The notes: generated by a model from the letters alone, not told the origin. Positions 48,447 to 60,000 are shown, counted from the stretch's first letter. The stretch is DNA of 64,000 bases from Sipunculus nudus (GCA_026874595.1 CM049315.1:74846401-74910400), one strand, 5' to 3'. Numbers and translations are program-made.

Positions 48447-49147
48447 TTAGAAACGGTGTGTTTGTTTCCAAGGTACACGTACAAGTATACAACCGTGATG
48501 GGCAGGAGACACAAAGCTCCTGTATGTAGTACAGAAATCGTGATTTGTGCTGGCAGGGGTCAGAACAGGGCGTTCTGATTAGAACCCTAGCTTACTTCCC
48601 TTGAATGTCAGTTTGAATTCAAATTCCAGGCTTGACTATTTTCTTTTGTTCCTTCTCGCAACTGAAGCCACTCAAACTTTATCTTTGCCGTCCCATTACA
48701 GCACCAAGCAGGCACATATACCACAATCCATAGCATGAAATCGTCTCCTGGAGTAAATAGAAAGTCATCTACTTATTTTTTACGTTTAAACGTATGCTTC
48801 CATTTTTGTACTGGTTTTGCTATTTCATTTTTGCCTTATCAGCTTTATGTTTGATTTCTTAACAAGGTTTCTTCTGAAATCCTCTAATGTTTGGAAAAAT
48901 GCATAGTAGTACTCAAACGCTACGCTCTTGTATTATAAGTCACAAGGAATGTCTTGAATAAGCTGAAAAAAAATATTTATAATTCTATGATATTTCTAAT
49001 TCCTGTAACGACCATAAAGTATACTGCGCAATTAAGATCTTCATGTGTCTGTTTATGTGGCACCCAGTGGTAATTTGTTGCGTAGCGACAGTTATGTCAA
49101 GGTCTTTCTTACATCACTGACAACTAGGCTACCTTTATTATTGAATA

Positions 49148-49452
49148 CCCCAAGAGGGTTTGTGTTCATCTCCCTTCATGTGTGTATGTGTGTTTGTTCA
49201 CAACATAACTCACGCTATCTTGAACGGAATCTCATTAAATTGTCAGGGCACTGCCGGAACGAGCCAATGATGAATCGATTACATTTTGGTCTATATCAGG
49301 ATTAAGAAACCACATCAAAAATATTTTGAAATGTACAGTCGTTTAGAAGAATAAGTGAATGCAAACACGGTTTGGGGAACATCTAGTGATAACTCCCCTT
49401 CCCCCCACTCCCCACAGTGAAGGCTTGTATTCCTCAGAATGAAGATTTCTAA
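49148..49452 (+). mobile_element. Helitron/Helentron-like element, copy 13
   Basis: Body from GTTCATC and GTGTGTTTGTTCACAACAT; right end GAAGGCTTGTATTCC, TTTCTAA|T. The ends are more diverged. Confidence 0.7.
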
Positions 49453-49801
49453 TTTGTATTAGGAAAGATACCTAAAACATACAAAAGATGTTTTATCCCT
49501 TTCTTAACACGTTAATCTTGTAGGCCCTAGTTGAATCATTACAGTCTTTGGTTGAATTATAGTTACAATAACTTTAGTTTACACGAAGCGGGTGATACAT
49601 TTGGTTGATAGAAATTTAAGCCGAGGAAAATCTTTGTGATGAATTCAAGAGAAATTTGGAAAAGGTAAGAGTTTATATTCGGACCAGTCTAATCGGGACG
49701 ACAGAGGAGCGCCGCGGTTTGGCCAAGACATACGTGTTTGAAGTACTGGCGCAGAACTTGGAATTTACGCAGCAGTCCGCTGTGAGGTGGATGTTTACAA
49801 G

Positions 49802-49912
49802 ATGTTTATGCTAAGTGTTACTTTGTTGCTAGTTCTGTTGATCAGTTTCTCGTTGTCACTGCCTCTCGCATCAAAACTCCGACCCCTTGATCCTTCCGTG
49901 AAAAGCATTTGA
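49802..49912 (+). CDS. Small ORF with signal-peptide-like start
   Basis: Seen: ATG with A at -3, then 36 codons and TGA. The peptide starts MFMLSVTLLLVLLISFSLSL, continues PLASKLRPLDPSVKSI, and stops. The first 23 residues have the form of a cleavable signal peptide: long Leu/Val/Ile core, a Pro, then small residues before a likely cut at LA|SK. The predicted mature part would be only 13 residues, with no Cys and no dibasic site. So it may be a first exon spliced onward rather than a whole gene, with GTGAAA at 49899 as a possible donor. The upstream 49680-49800 sequence is repeat-free and GC-richer, containing GCGCCGCGG. Family unknown; it could be a chance hydrophobic ORF. Confidence 0.27.
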   Translation: MFMLSVTLLLVLLISFSLSLPLASKLRPLDPSVKSI

Positions 49913-50119
49913 TCCAGGGAACATTCCAGGCATGAACCCCCGGATTAATTAAGACTTGGGAAGTTGGTAGGATGGTACAAAATTTTTCAGCTATTAATCA
50001 GTATGGGAATTAAGTACTGTAGATTCAGAAATATTAGTTGGGATTTTATTTTCGTGGTTTTCGTGGATCAAGATAATCCACGAATTCATGATTCCAACGA
50101 TAAAAAAATCACACGGTCA

Positions 50120-51140
50120 GGGGATATGCGGTATCTCAACGGCAGCTGGTGGTCGACTTTATATTTATAATTGTTACCGCTGGCTGAATTTTCAATAAAG
50201 ATACAAAAATTGTTTATTACTTTTTTATGATTGTTTTTGATACAATCATTAAATACACTGAATTGCTTTTCGTAAATTACTATAAAAATACGGGATTTAT
50301 AAATATTCTTTTGTCAATTAAATTATTTCCCCTAATATCGTATGTTGTGTCCAGTTTGTTCACGTGAGCATCAGTTATATCGTAATCATATTAGATATCG
50401 CATAATGCTTTAGTAGATAATCTCGGACTTGCATTATCCATTCATATTAAATTGAGACCAAGGTGATATCTTCCGACGGCTTTTATTAATGATTGCTATA
50501 TATCATATTTAACCCTCCCTATAGTCCCTATAAGATTGTATGTATCACGCTTTCTTGGAGAACTGATACAGATATATTTTCCAACTGAAACTTCAGCACT
50601 TTGAACAATTGTGACAGTCTAAAAAGGAGACATTTAAAATAAACGAAATGATATTAGGGGAAGTAACTTCCTTTTTCCAGTGTGACCGGCGCGCTTCCAT
50701 GCAGCATACAGGAAGTTATAATAGTTTTACATGCAAGATTTGATGACGTGAGAAGCGTTGCTCTTAATATTAAAGCACAGTTATTTAAACTGTCTAGAAA
50801 TATATTCGGCTTAAAATCATAATTCATAACTACATGGACTATTGCTTAAAAGCCAAAAACGCAATTCTGCACGACTATTAGAATCTTGATTTCGGACAAG
50901 AGGACTTGGTTAGAATTACTAGTATTCGACTTGAATATTTCCTTCAGCTTTATTAGATACGCTCCCTATACTAAGCGTTCTTATTCTGGAAGCAGCAGAT
51001 ATTTGAATAGCGAGTCAATACAAGAAAGTAGCAGAAACTGTAAACAAAAGTGGTCTATAGCTCCTTGCTGGGTGGACTGAAAATTGAACTCCGGGGCAAA
51101 TACAACAGGTCATATACAATGCTTAAATAGTCCCGCGTTG
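50120..51140. other. AT-rich unassigned
   Basis: Nothing recognised. 49998-50110 just before holds TTTCGTGGTTTTCGTGG and its partner ATCCACGAA, perhaps a small inverted-repeat element. Confidence 0.3.
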
Positions 51141-51148
51141 CCACTCAC

Positions 51149-51244
51149 CAGTTAATGGGTAATGTTTATTATACGATGTCCAAACAAGGCCAGATACCAG
51201 GGACAAGGCGGGGGCATAACCATCGATTTCTTTAAGTAATCTCC
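51149..51244 (-). CDS. Possible internal coding exon
   Basis: Seen: strong minus-strand acceptor (GGTCTTTGTTCAG before 51244) and strong donor (ACTG|GTGAGT after 51149). Entered in phase 1, the 96 bp is open to the donor and leaves one base (phase 1). It reads RLLKEIDGYAPALSLVS then GLVWTSYNKHYPLT. The other two frames hit stops. A symmetric 1-1 exon of a multiple of three bases is typical of cassette exons. Phase matches an upstream neighbour at 59928-60000 and downstream candidates at 39224-39285 or 15132-15256. The surrounding 51.1-51.5 kb is low in repeats and relatively GC-rich. No family recognised. Confidence 0.37.
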
Positions 51245-51904
51245 CTGAACAAAGACCGGTCAATTACGGTCATCTCCAACGGTGGTCCACTGAGCTAGTC
51301 CACAATAACGGGACAACGTCGCCTCCCTGAATCTAAATGCCCTGCGAATCCCCCGACTCCATGCCAGATTAATGCCGTGATGCAGAAACACTTGTCCTTT
51401 CATCAGGTGACCCAATTTTCACATTTTCTCATTTTCAAACGACCGCAGTTTTGCTCACCGAAATTTAAGTGCAATCTCTAAATCGGTTGGTTTCTAAGTA
51501 ATTAAACACTCGAATCTCTGGTTACTTGAACGAACTTCCATTAAAGCCAACGTTTGTTCTTGATCCACGTAAATGTCATTGACCCTTTTAATGTTTTTCT
51601 AATTATTTGCATGAAATACATGTACAATGCAAGTATCCGTGTGCGCTTCAGTAGAAGGCAAAAGATATGTGAATAAAACGTAGTAAAAAATCGACGAGTC
51701 TGCATTTGAAAGTCTTAACAAAAAGTCGACAGTATTATTATATCTGTAATATTTATATATCAGCCATGATATTATCTTCTACTTTTTTTTACTCGTATTT
51801 TTTTCACACCTTTTATCGCCCACGTGAGGCAGCACTAGATATATATATATATATACTGGTATATTGCACCACACTATATAAGTTGATATCACAATCTTTG
51901 TAGT

Positions 51905-52035
51905 ATGTACAGTAAAAGCTCGAAATCATCTGAGCGAGGTCTTATATAAAAAGCTAAAAGGAAGCGGGACCGTGAAAATATGGTGGTTATTTTTAGGTGG
52001 TCGCTTAACAGAGTTGGTCGTTATTCAAGGTATTA
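51905..52035. mobile_element. Family H element
   Basis: GTACAGTAAAAGCTCGAAATC, then GGTGGTTATTTTTAGGTGG and TCGCTTAACAGAGTTGGTCG. About 130 bp. Confidence 0.45.
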
Positions 52036-52039
52036 ATGT

Positions 52040-53280
52040 ACTTAAAATTGAAAAAGCTGTAAAATGCCTACTCGGGTCTGGGTTCAACACAGTTAAAATA
52101 CATCATATTCAAATAATAATGTAAATATTTCAAGTATAACAAATGCAATAAAATATCGTCAAATGCATATGTAAATGCGATAAAAATTATCAAATGGGAA
52201 TGCACTGATAATTTTGGCTACCTAGCATCATGGTATGAGTGTATGGCAATGATCAACGGAATCAAAGAAGCTGCTGAAACTGTTCATGTTAAATGTTTTG
52301 TTAAAGAGTAATTTGTTGTTTAAATATCTTAAAAAAAAACAGTTTTTCTTGGCTAAATTACTATGAGACACGGTATTAACATTTTAAATGGAAAAGAATA
52401 TAAGAACATATTTTCACACTCCAATGCGAATGACAAATCAAGGATTTCCATATACATTTGCATTCATATCTATGCTTGTCCTCAAACTGGCCTACGACAA
52501 CTATACTGTTCAGTCAAACACGGCTTGCTGGATTGAGGCCTATGTCTTGTAAACAAGAGCAAAAAACTCAGGAATAAAACTTAGAAACTCAGTTATGTAC
52601 AGTTAATGAAACGAAATAACAACGACACACAATTACTTTTCGTTTTAGTGTCAAAGGTACAAAAACATTGAGTTAATGAACCTGGAAAAGGCAAAAATAG
52701 TTCCATATATGTCTTGATTATTAACTACCGAGTTTAGCTTCTTTTGTTTTAATAAAATAAGCTAACAATATTTATGATGCGAAAAAATCAGATGAAAGTA
52801 GTTTTTCCCGCACAATAGACATGTATAAATCAGGGATTACTGGAAAGCCGGGAGTTAAGCCTTGATACTGTGATAATGAAACGTTCTTTTAAATGTCATT
52901 GACGTTACGCTCATTTTGTTACACGTGGTACCATGGCAACTAAACCACATTTCGTGCGTAATAGACATAATTAGACTTGATTTTACATTGGTTATTGGTA
53001 CTAATGTAGCCAAGACATTTCTTTACATAAATTACACTGAAAAATAAGTACCAAATTTTCAACTGAAGCCAGTCCTCTAATCAATGTACAGGTAAGAATA
53101 GTTCAGCGGGAGCATACGTACGAGTCCACTAATATTAACCAGTCTTTATATATACTATGGTTGACTTCATATTTCACCCCCCCCCCCAACCCCTTCCGCA
53201 TGGAACCGCTCTCGCATGTTTGCGATCGCACCATTCAAAATACCACACATTACAACCATTATAAATTAAATCAATTATAT
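52040..53280. other. AT-rich unassigned
   Basis: One plus frame ending at 52310 reads NFGYLASWYECMAMINGIKE. No start or splice support; possibly a decayed repeat protein. Confidence 0.25.
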
Positions 53281-53282
53281 CT

Positions 53283-53520
53283 TTAATATGTGCTATAATC
53301 TTAACAATTGCCCGGGGTCGCAAGGGAACATCGGCCGAGTGGAAATTGTTGCAGACAATTTAAAAGATCTGACAGATTTCTCATAGCAATGATATCTATT
53401 TCAATACACCTTTTCAACCTATAACTTCGACGATGGAACCTCTTATTAGCGATGATGTTATTTTCGAGTTAATTCCCCTTTCGCGAAAATCGCGAATTTA
53501 AAATCCTCACGAACAAAAAT
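53283..53520. mobile_element. Family G element, right part
   Basis: Shares CTTAACAATTGCCCGGGGTC and GCAAGGGAACATCG with the centre of 45132-45530 and ends CGCGAAAATCGCGAATTT / AAAATCCTCACGAAC. The left arm was not found. Confidence 0.5.
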
Positions 53521-53954
53521 ACACCTACAATATAGTGTTGTGTCTGATGATGTGATTTGTTCATGGGGAAGCATCTTCAAAGAAATATATGGACGTCATT
53601 TCCGGTAAACGAACATTATACGGTAACGCCCAACTTGAAAACCGGCAATAACATCATATAGAATAACAAGGGTGTGTTTATTTATTTATTTCAATATATT
53701 AAAAGGATTTAAAGAGTTTAAAGAATTTCTATCAAGGCAATTAAGTAGATAGTAGATAACTTCTCAAATGAGATTACTGACTGCAGTTTGATGCAATGTG
53801 GACCAAAAGCCGCATCGACAGTTTTAAAGTACAAACGCCTGCCAACTGACCGAATCTGATCTGCAGAAACCTGTCAAATATCTCACCCTCTCTCTAATTG
53901 ATCACGTGATTAATATACTCGACATCTACAAAACACCTGTCGCCGTAAATATTA

Positions 53955-53956
<2 letters not shown>

Positions 53957-53999
<43 letters not shown>

Positions 54000-54000
54000 G

Positions 54001-54043
<43 letters not shown>
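53957..54043. repeat. (AT)n microsatellite, left of hammerhead-like motif
   Basis: AT alternation with TTTATA and TGTATA interruptions. Confidence 0.97.
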
Positions 54044-54044
<1 letters not shown>

Positions 54045-54045
54045 A

Positions 54046-54120
54046 CACTGAAGAAAACAATGTAAATTCACTTCAGTCTGTTTCACGGGATGCGACCCGA
54101 TCATCAGGTAAATGTTGTTA
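54046..54120 (-). ncRNA. Hammerhead-ribozyme-like motif (Penelope-type remnant?)
   Basis: Minus strand: CTGATGA (54101-54107), stem II CGGG-TCGCAT-CCCG, then GAAAC (from 54084), and a stem III candidate ACTGAAG pairing with CTTCAGT (54047-54079). Stem I would fall in the flanking (AT)n and is not formed. CTGATGA, helix, GAAA is the conserved hammerhead core. Confidence 0.45.
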
Positions 54121-54128
54121 GAAAGAAG

Positions 54129-54130
<2 letters not shown>

Positions 54131-54167
<37 letters not shown>
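54131..54167. repeat. (AT)n microsatellite, right of hammerhead-like motif
   Basis: Uninterrupted AT alternation. Confidence 0.97.
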
Positions 54168-54170
<3 letters not shown>

Positions 54171-54262
54171 TGGCTAACATGAACACCTGCGGGACCTGCC
54201 AAGGTGGTCGTGTAATTGGAATTGGTCTTTTCAGCAAGACAATAAGACAATTACGACGACAA
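54168..54262. mobile_element. Family H fragment
   Basis: ACATGAACACCTGCGGGACC and CAAGGTGGTCGTGTAATTGG directly after an (AT)n tract. Confidence 0.35.
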
Positions 54263-54401
54263 ATGAGTGAACCTAAAGCACCCCAATTGGCTATAAATGA
54301 CCTTTTTTATAAGCTCACCTGTATTTGGTCCACCTTAATATATATATAAATGTGTGTGTTTATACGTGTAAGATACTATGAATAAAATATAGACGACGTA
54401 C

Positions 54402-54475
54402 CTCGCTACTTTCTCGTCTTTCGACAGCTCTCGGTTAAGTTCGTACGACACGTGCACCAGAACACCAACCCATAT
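54402..54475 (-). CDS. Possible internal coding exon, partly hydrophobic
   Basis: Seen: minus-strand acceptor TGTTACAG before 54475 and donor GAG|GTACGT after 54402. Only one frame is open across the 74 bp. It reads IWVGVLVHVSYELN then RELSKDEKVA, leaving AG (phase 2). The first ten residues are hydrophobic and could be the end of a membrane segment; the charged remainder could be the following loop. G/C-ending codons (GTG, CTG, CAC, TCG, GAG) differ from the AT-rich flanks. The phase-2 exit is compatible with the candidate at 33763-33827. The exon lies about 150 bp from (AT)n and GGTGGTCG-type repeats, so a repeat origin is not excluded. Function unknown. Confidence 0.33.
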
Positions 54476-54751
54476 CTGTAACAGACAACACGTGTTAATC
54501 CACGGCATAACTCAATACATGGTGATCCGTGGAAGGGTTAACAAAGACAGACACGGTACATACCTTTTAGTCGCTGTCATGGCTCATGTTGCATGGTCTT
54601 GTGTTCTAATTCATATGTTCCTATTAAACGTGATTGATCTACTCTGGTTTTTTAAATGCCTTAATACCTTACCAGGTAAGAACAGGTAAAGGTAAGGTTC
54701 CTGAAAAACCTGACAACGATTATGCTGATGTATGTGTTTGTATAAATCGAG

Positions 54752-54868
54752 ACACCCACAACCGGGTTTGCATTCACGTATTCGGCACATAATCCCAGGT
54801 TCATACCTGCATAAGTGCTGGTTCATTTTTGAACATTCTTGGTGCCGGATGCACACTAAAATCTAGCA
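54752..54868 (-). mobile_element. Helitron/Helentron-like element, fragment (copy 14)
   Basis: The reverse complement carries ATTTTAGTGTGCATCCGGCA and CGAATACGTGAATGCAAAC, the middle of the element. Both termini are absent. Confidence 0.6.
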
Positions 54869-54939
54869 GAAATACTGAATCATAGTAAAGGTAATTATAA
54901 AGGCATTTTTACTTATGATAAATAAATGTGTTTATATCA

Positions 54940-54985
54940 TTATATATATATATATTATATATATATATATATATTATATATATAT
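54940..54985. repeat. (AT)n microsatellite
   Basis: Two TATTATAT interruptions. Confidence 0.95.
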
Positions 54986-54999
54986 GTATAAGACACAAG

Positions 55000-56130
55000 T
55001 AGGTCTATCTAAAAGGCGTTACCCTTTGCCTGCACTTCGACCACCAGACTAGCACTGTTATACCAATAATTATATGGAGATATATATAATTATATATAAG
55101 ACACATAACAGACAGTGCCTTATGTTACTCATACATGCATGACTTTTGTACATATAAAATATGCAATGTTTATTAAATAAAGCGATTCTATAATTATCTT
55201 TTATATCTCACATAATTCTTATTATATTGGGAACAGAGGCACACCTGATATTTATTATCTACAGTCACTCAAGCTTGTGAATACAGCTTTGATGAAAGCC
55301 GATACATAAAAGCCAATCTGTTTCCTGGCTTCGTTGTTACAGCGTGAGTAAGGACGCTAAGGGCAAGGGGTAAGCGGATGGTTGTTGGCCTCTGTGAAGA
55401 TTCTGATTAAACCAAATGATTCATTGCACATTGAGTACCGCCCATATGAAATTGCGCCTAACAGTCACGTGACATTGTTCGTTCCGTCAGATCAATGACC
55501 TCACGGAAACGCATAAAGGTCTGTTCTGTTTGTATGAAGAGTCTATAGCGTGCTTCAAAGTTTATTACACTCGGGCTAATATTGAGAATGGCTAATTTGA
55601 TGTTTTATTGACTTCGAGAATGTTTATGATTTGCCAAGGAAGCATTTCTAAATATTTGTTGCCTTGCAGCAATCACACTTCTGTGTTCGAGGACTATAGG
55701 GTTAACTCTGTAATTACCAGTTTACAAAATCCAGCTTGCTATTACTTTGTAATTAATTGGAAGAACTATTACTAAATATACACTGGCAGTTACTTTCAAC
55801 AGGGTTATATACCGTGCGATTGAATTATGTAAAATATGTGAGGAAGAAGGTATCTTTATTATTGAAGATGAATGGCACTTTTTATGTTGTAAAGTAAGCT
55901 TGGTTCGAGAACAACATTGACGTAAAAGGCATTAGCAGTTCCCAATCAAGGTTACATTTGTATAACTGTTAACCCTCCCCCCCCCCAAATAAAAAAAACA
56001 GGATATAATCAAGAATTAACAATATATACTCATAAAGCGCTTAAGAAAAGAGCAAATTTGGTTGATAAAGTAAAAGTTGAGGAAAGGGGGAGGGTACTTT
56101 ATAAAATCAGAAAACATATAGCCATAAGAC
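55000..56130. other. Unassigned, AT-rich
   Basis: Nothing recognised. Confidence 0.3.
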
Positions 56131-56137
56131 CAGTAAT

Positions 56138-56139
<2 letters not shown>

Positions 56140-56188
<49 letters not shown>
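56140..56188. repeat. (AT)n microsatellite
   Basis: Uninterrupted AT alternation. Confidence 0.97.
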
Positions 56189-56191
<3 letters not shown>

Positions 56192-56281
56192 TATCTTTAT
56201 TAATTGAAATAGAAAACATATTTGTGAAGAATGAGACAGAAAACTTGAGTGATTCTATAGTTAAGAGTATCGTTTACAAGG

Positions 56282-56608
56282 GCCTATTCCGATATCTGAG
56301 GTCTATTATTCCGATATCTGAGGTCTATTATTCCGATATCTGAGGTCTATTATTCCGATATCCGAGGTCTATTATTCCGATACCTGAGGTCTATCATTTA
56401 AATATCTGACGTCTATTATTCCGATTTCTGACGTCTATTATTCAAATATCTGACGTCTGTTATTCCGATATCTGACGTCTATTTTTCCGATACCTGACGT
56501 CTATTATTCCGATACCTGACGTCTATTATTCCGATACCTGACGTCTATTTTTCCGATACCTGACGTCTATTATTCCGATACCTGACGTCTATTATTCCGA
56601 TATCTGAC
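56282..56608. repeat. 22 bp minisatellite derived from family C start
   Basis: About 15 tandem units containing TTCCGATATCTGACGTCTAT (or GAGGTC in the first units). The unit matches the first bases of family C (19583, 47268). Confidence 0.9.
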
Positions 56609-56619
56609 GTGAAAAATAT

Positions 56620-57425
56620 AAACTCATATGTATTGTCATCGTGTCCATATCATCGTTTCAAAATAATCCATCTGTATCGTCATAATGTCCATTTAACCCA
56701 TTGTATTGCCACCTTCCCAAATAACCCATCTGTATTGTAATTGTGTCCAAATAACCCATCTGTATTCTCATCGTATTCAAAGAAGCCGCCTGTAATAATA
56801 TCATGTCCAAGTTATCCATCTGTTTTGTTATCGTATCAAAATAAGCCATATATAATACCATCATGTCCAAACAATCCATCTGTGTTGTCATCATGTCCAT
56901 ATCATCATGTCCAAGTAATCCATCTGTTTTTTATCATGTCAATATAAGCCATCTATAAAACCACCATGTCCAAGTGATCCATCTGTTTCATGTCAAAATA
57001 AGCCATCTGTAATACCATAATGTCCAAGTAATCCATCTGTTTTGTTATCATGTCGAAATAAGCAATCTGTAATACCATAATGTCCAAGTAATCCATCTGT
57101 TTTGTTATCGTATCAAAATAAACCATCTGTAATACCATCGTGTCCAAATAATCCATCGGTGTTGTGATCATGTCCGTATTATCGTGTCCAAATAAAGCAT
57201 TTGTAATACCATAGTCTTAAAATAATCCGTCTGTATTTTCATCTTGTCCATGTAATCCATCTGTATTGTAAACGTCTAAAAAATAACCTTTCTGTAAAAT
57301 CACCTTGCCCTTAAAATCTATCTGTATCGTCACCATGTCCGTATCATCGTGTCCTATAAACTGCATCTGTTGCATCATCGTGTCAAAACTACCTATATAT
57401 AACACTATCGTGTCATAATTACCCT
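56620..57425. repeat. 30 bp minisatellite
   Basis: About 25 degenerate units with CCATCTGT, a variable ATTGTCATC part, and GTGTCCAAATAA. Because 30 is divisible by three, minus-strand frames stay open (repeating MDYLDTMVLQ-like peptides); I read these as a by-product, not genes. Confidence 0.88.
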
Positions 57426-57429
57426 GTTA

Positions 57430-58381
57430 ACATCACTCGTTCTTGGCATCGTCGTATGAAAGTGATTACCCCATTTGTAAAAATCATCTCAGATTCACTC
57501 ATCTGTTCATATTAAAGTCACAATTGCCCATTAAACTCCATGGTGAGAGCAAACTTGATTGAAGAAGGAGATTTGAAACAAATCCCATTAATCAGTGAGA
57601 TATAAGTATATAGATAGGGCTGCAGGTGATTTATGGATCATAGGTAAGACGTGGGGCTACTTAAGCCACGCCTCCGCCGGGGGAACTAATTTTCCTCATC
57701 ATTTTCCATCCCGGGGTCTTCTTATAAATTTGGCCGTTAAAACACGGATTTGGCCAGGCGGCATTAATACAGAATTGCGTGTCTCATGATTCATGTGGGC
57801 TGTCTCATGGCTCCTATACCGCCGTAGTTTGATAGGGTCTGGCCCGGCCCTGGGAACCTCTTAACAAAGAGACAAAGATGCCATTGCACCAATGATATAA
57901 GAGCGGTTACATGCCCAGACGGCCGTGATAGACAAGGCACCGCGGTCAAGAAATCCCTCCAGCTACCGGCATTCATCATCGCTGATATCACCGTGACACT
58001 CTTGTCAGCACCAGAAAGAGGCTCGTATCAAATGAAATCTCCCAAAAGGACATCGGGATAAGCCACGCCGCGCCCACTCCCCGTCACTCCGTCCACTGAT
58101 GTTATAATGACGCTGCTATTAGCCGGTCTCTGTTAAAGAATGACTAATTTCTCCGCGTCGTAATAGAGCATTAGTCGAGAGTTACTGCACGGAATGCTTC
58201 ATGGACTGGCGTGATGGTGACGGCACGCCATTTTTGAAACCTTTTGACCGTACTGGGGTGTTTTCCATTTAGTTGTCGCCCCATTGCTCCGACCCTATCA
58301 CGCATTGCTGACAATGTGACCGTGAAATATAAATAAAATAGCACATCGGGACCTTTTAAAGATCATAATATTGTCTATCTT

Positions 58382-58383
<2 letters not shown>
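57430..58383. other. GC-richer repeat-free block, candidate conserved non-coding element
   Basis: 57.63-58.34 kb is free of the window's repeats, with AACAAAG motifs and CATTAATACAG / GCATTAGTCG. No splice-bounded frame. Confidence 0.33.

Positions 58384-58414
<31 letters not shown>
58384..58414. repeat. (AT)n microsatellite
   Basis: Uninterrupted AT alternation. Confidence 0.95.
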
Positions 58415-58417
<3 letters not shown>

Positions 58418-59925
58418 TATTATATATAATTAATTAAATGATAAATGATGGATTGACTCTTTTTCAAAACCAATTGAACGCTTCACGTTGCAAGAAATCC
58501 AAAACATCTACTGTAATTATCGAATCCGAAAGTGAAATGTGTTATTGTGTTCACTATTGTGTCGTCGTCCTTATACTGATAGCACGAAAGTATAGTTACA
58601 GGAAAAACACAAAGTACTTCTCTTATTTTCGCCTCATCAGACTTTGATTAAAATTATTTTCTCTTTGTTCAACCGTAAGAATACCAGCTATTCACCTGCC
58701 TTATTTTTAGCAGGTTTTGGTGATTTCTGGTTTATTCTTTGTACGTATCAATGAACTTTTGTTAATTCCAGCTGAGAAAAGTTCTTATAACGCCACGTGA
58801 CGTATGCCTGTGCTTGTGTATCTGCGAAATATAAAAATGGTTCACGTACTTATGTTGACAAACAGAAAAACCATGCATTTGACAAAAAGTGTTTGATTAC
58901 ATATTAGCTGTTGTTTGAAAAAGCATTTTAAGCAACAGCGTTACTGTCATCTGCCAATTTTTAGTTCGTCTGATTTGTCTTGTCCTTAATGAGCGCGTTT
59001 TGATTACGATGGGCGGCCATTTTTGCGGGCATCCACATGTTTTAAACACGCGAATATAAACAGAATGGACACCGTAGTGCACCGTAGAATCGGCGCTTTT
59101 TGAGTTAATTTTATGAAAGGTTCATAGGGTTATCTATAACACGTCAGCTTTCGGGATTAGCCAATTTAATATGCTCGGAAAGCTTAGGTTGAAACAGAAG
59201 TTAGCATCCAATGATGCATGTTCGAGCCGTAACACAGGGATTTTACATATCGCCCGACCGAGTTCTGAATTCATGGGCTAGGAGGCCCTGGGCTATGAGG
59301 AGGCCCTCTCCGATCATAAGAAACAAAAAAAATAAAAACAAAAAAACGCTGAAGGACGCCTTCTTAAAAATGACGTCCACAGGGAAATATATATTTGACA
59401 GTGTTCCAAATATTAAAAAAATCAGTACAGTAACTGCTTCTTTTCAGGGTAATTTTGATGCAAATTTATTATTTATTTCTATAAAATTCGTCGCTGGTAC
59501 ATAATTTCTACTTACACATTAATTTCCCCTTACCTTTATCATTTCTATAGAAATCAATTAATGGTGACATTAATTAATGGTTAGTTGTTAATTAGCATAA
59601 GCAGGAGTTAGAGACCCCCCCCCCCCCCCCCCCGATAGATATTGTAGCTGTAGCTGTAGCCAGTTCAGACCTTATGCAAAACCACCACTGTCACTACCAG
59701 ATTTCATAATGTAGCCCCGTGTTTTGTCTTTAATTAGCCTGCCAACACGTTATCCTATAATGTAAGTAGGTTTTAGAAGTTTCAGATGTATCCCTTGAAT
59801 TATGCATACACCATCAGACATCTGAGCCTGGGTGTTCCTCTTAATCCTGAATGTAGCCGGATCTTCATATTTTGTCTTGAAAACAAATTGCTTTCACGAG
59901 GACGACGCAAAAAAGGAATCCATTT
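58415..59925. other. Unassigned
   Basis: Holds CTGATGAGGCGAAA on the minus strand (58627-58640) and the poly-C tract; otherwise nothing recognised. Confidence 0.3.
59606..59633. repeat. Poly-C tract
   Basis: More than 20 consecutive C. Confidence 0.95.
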
Positions 59926-59927
59926 AC

Positions 59928-60000
59928 CTGACATACCGCGTATGACGTGATTAATAAATGTATTCCATGCAGCGACACTGGCGTTAATGACACGCCTTCG
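59928..60000 (-). CDS. Possible internal coding exon
   Basis: Seen: on the minus strand a pyrimidine-rich tract (TTTTCTTCTTATATAGC) leads to acceptor ATTCAG before 60000. Donor CAG|GTAAAT follows 59928. The 73 bp between reads RRRVINASVAAWNTFINHV then IRGMS, with one base over (phase 1) when entered in phase 0. Codon third positions are mixed. Amino-acid composition is protein-like: small residues, a Trp, no stops. The flanks carry no recognised repeat. I do not recognise the protein. The phase-1 exit fits the candidate exon at 51149-51244, but not the one at 54402-54475, so those two cannot both follow it directly. Chance ORFs of this size between splice-like sites are common, hence the modest confidence. 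Confidence 0.35.

Noticed and set aside
56658-57405. Minus-strand frames rich in MDYLDT-like repeats
   Set aside because: Direct consequence of a 30 bp satellite whose length is divisible by three.
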